Made by a program: the position numbers and the translations under genes
The notes under the pieces: generated by a model
What the model was told of the DNA's origin: nothing
The model's input: the letters and a program-made list of their open reading frames with translations, nothing else
Database searches by the model: none
Source of the DNA: Odoribacteraceae bacterium
Lineage (GTDB): Bacteria; Bacteroidota; Bacteroidia; Bacteroidales; Marinifilaceae
Assembly: GCA_031259905.1 (NCBI GenBank)
Contig: JAIRKS010000155.1
Location: 1 to 14,327 of the forward strand
DNA: 14,327 nucleotides
Direction: 5' to 3'
Part shown: in pieces, positions 14,097 through 14,327 of the stretch
Numbering within the stretch: the first letter of the stretch is position 1
How the letters are laid out: each line of letters begins with the position of its first letter

Positions 14097-14327
14097 GGCA
14101 TTTTAAATTTCCGGCAAGGCATTTCAAATTTCTACCAGGGCATTTCAAATTTCTACCAAGGCATTTTAAATTTCTACCAAGGCATTTCAAACTTCTACCA
14201 AGGCATTTCAAATTTCTACCAAGGCATTTCAAATTTCTACCAGGGCATTTTAAATTTCTACCAAGGCATTTCAAACTTTGAACAGGGCATTTCAAACTTT
14301 GAACAGGGCATTTCAAACTTTGTACAG
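14097..14327. repeat. 21-bp tandem array, 11 units, phased A-tracts
   Basis: Eleven exact 21-bp units run to the last base of the window, so the array probably continues. Each unit starts GGCATTT, then C or T, then AAA, then T or C, then TTC or TTT, and most units end TACCAA or TACCAG. Unit 1 has CCGGCAA at its end, an edge-decayed copy. The last three units differ together: they read CAAACTTTG and end in AACAG (two) or TACAG (one). This is a block of a second variant. Most units carry an AAATTT tract, placed every 21 bp. It is open as a Cys/Lys/Leu-rich repeat on the minus strand, but that frame runs into the tRNA and is not a gene. It is unrelated in sequence to the left array. Confidence 0.95.

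Noticed and set aside
13840..14316. Minus-strand frame of Cys/Lys/Leu-rich repeats (158 residues) over the right array
   Set aside because: It runs across the tRNA promoter and ends inside the tRNA gene. Its openness follows from the 21-bp period. A plus-strand frame (13889-14281) is rejected for the same reason.
14097..14327. CRISPR array or iteron-type replication origin at the right edge
   Set aside because: There are no spacers and no initiator gene nearby. Direct 21-bp repeats resemble iterons in size, but the flanks are chromosomal housekeeping genes (tRNA-Asn, purM).
13863..14327. Integrative element inserted at tRNA-Asn
   Set aside because: tRNA genes are common integration sites, but no integrase, no duplicated tRNA 3' end and no mobile genes are seen. 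The right flank lies upstream of the tRNA 5' end.

Overview
The window most likely comes from a G+C-rich member of the Bacteroidota, probably Bacteroidales. Three things point there. Two sites (10321-10350 and 13881-13911 on the minus strand) fit the Bacteroidetes promoter consensus TTTG-N18/19-TAnnTTTG. The purM protein is of the long Bacteroidetes type. The hypothetical protein at 438-1130, the MG2/Plug-like protein at 7635-10289 and the HTH-like pair belong to families I associate with this phylum. The species cannot be fixed from the sequence.

Layout. Positions 1-315 are a 21-bp tandem array whose units each form a hairpin. It is followed by a lone conserved hypothetical gene (438-1130) with its own terminator. 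Next is a plus-strand block: a CrtI/RetSat-like FAD oxidoreductase (1336-2823), a PaaK-like acyl-activating enzyme (2982-4280) and a PlsC-like acyltransferase (4277-5416). The last two overlap by 4 bp, and a terminator closes the block. A second plus-strand unit holds a CPA2-type cation/proton antiporter with USP-like cytosolic domains (5514-7625) and, 9 bp later, a secreted MG2/carboxypeptidase-regulatory/Plug-like protein (7635-10289). A well-matched promoter then drives two tandem paralogous HTH-like proteins (10388-12319). A bidirectional terminator separates them from the convergent purM gene (12481-13650, minus). Upstream of purM is tRNA-Asn(GTT) on the minus strand with its own promoter and terminator. 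The right edge (13939-14327) is non-coding and holds a large hairpin, a 14-bp perfect palindrome and a second, unrelated 21-bp tandem array of phased A-tracts.

How the genes may work together. The oxidoreductase, ligase and acyltransferase have the parts for activating a carboxylic acid, transferring an acyl group and redox-editing a lipid or polyene chain. No ketosynthase or carrier protein is in view, so the product is unknown. The antiporter and its envelope partner look co-transcribed. purM and tRNA-Asn are housekeeping. The least explained parts are the two 21-bp arrays, the structured intergenic DNA, the HTH-like pair and the acyl/redox cluster. No CRISPR array, transposase, phage gene or recognisable defence system is present.
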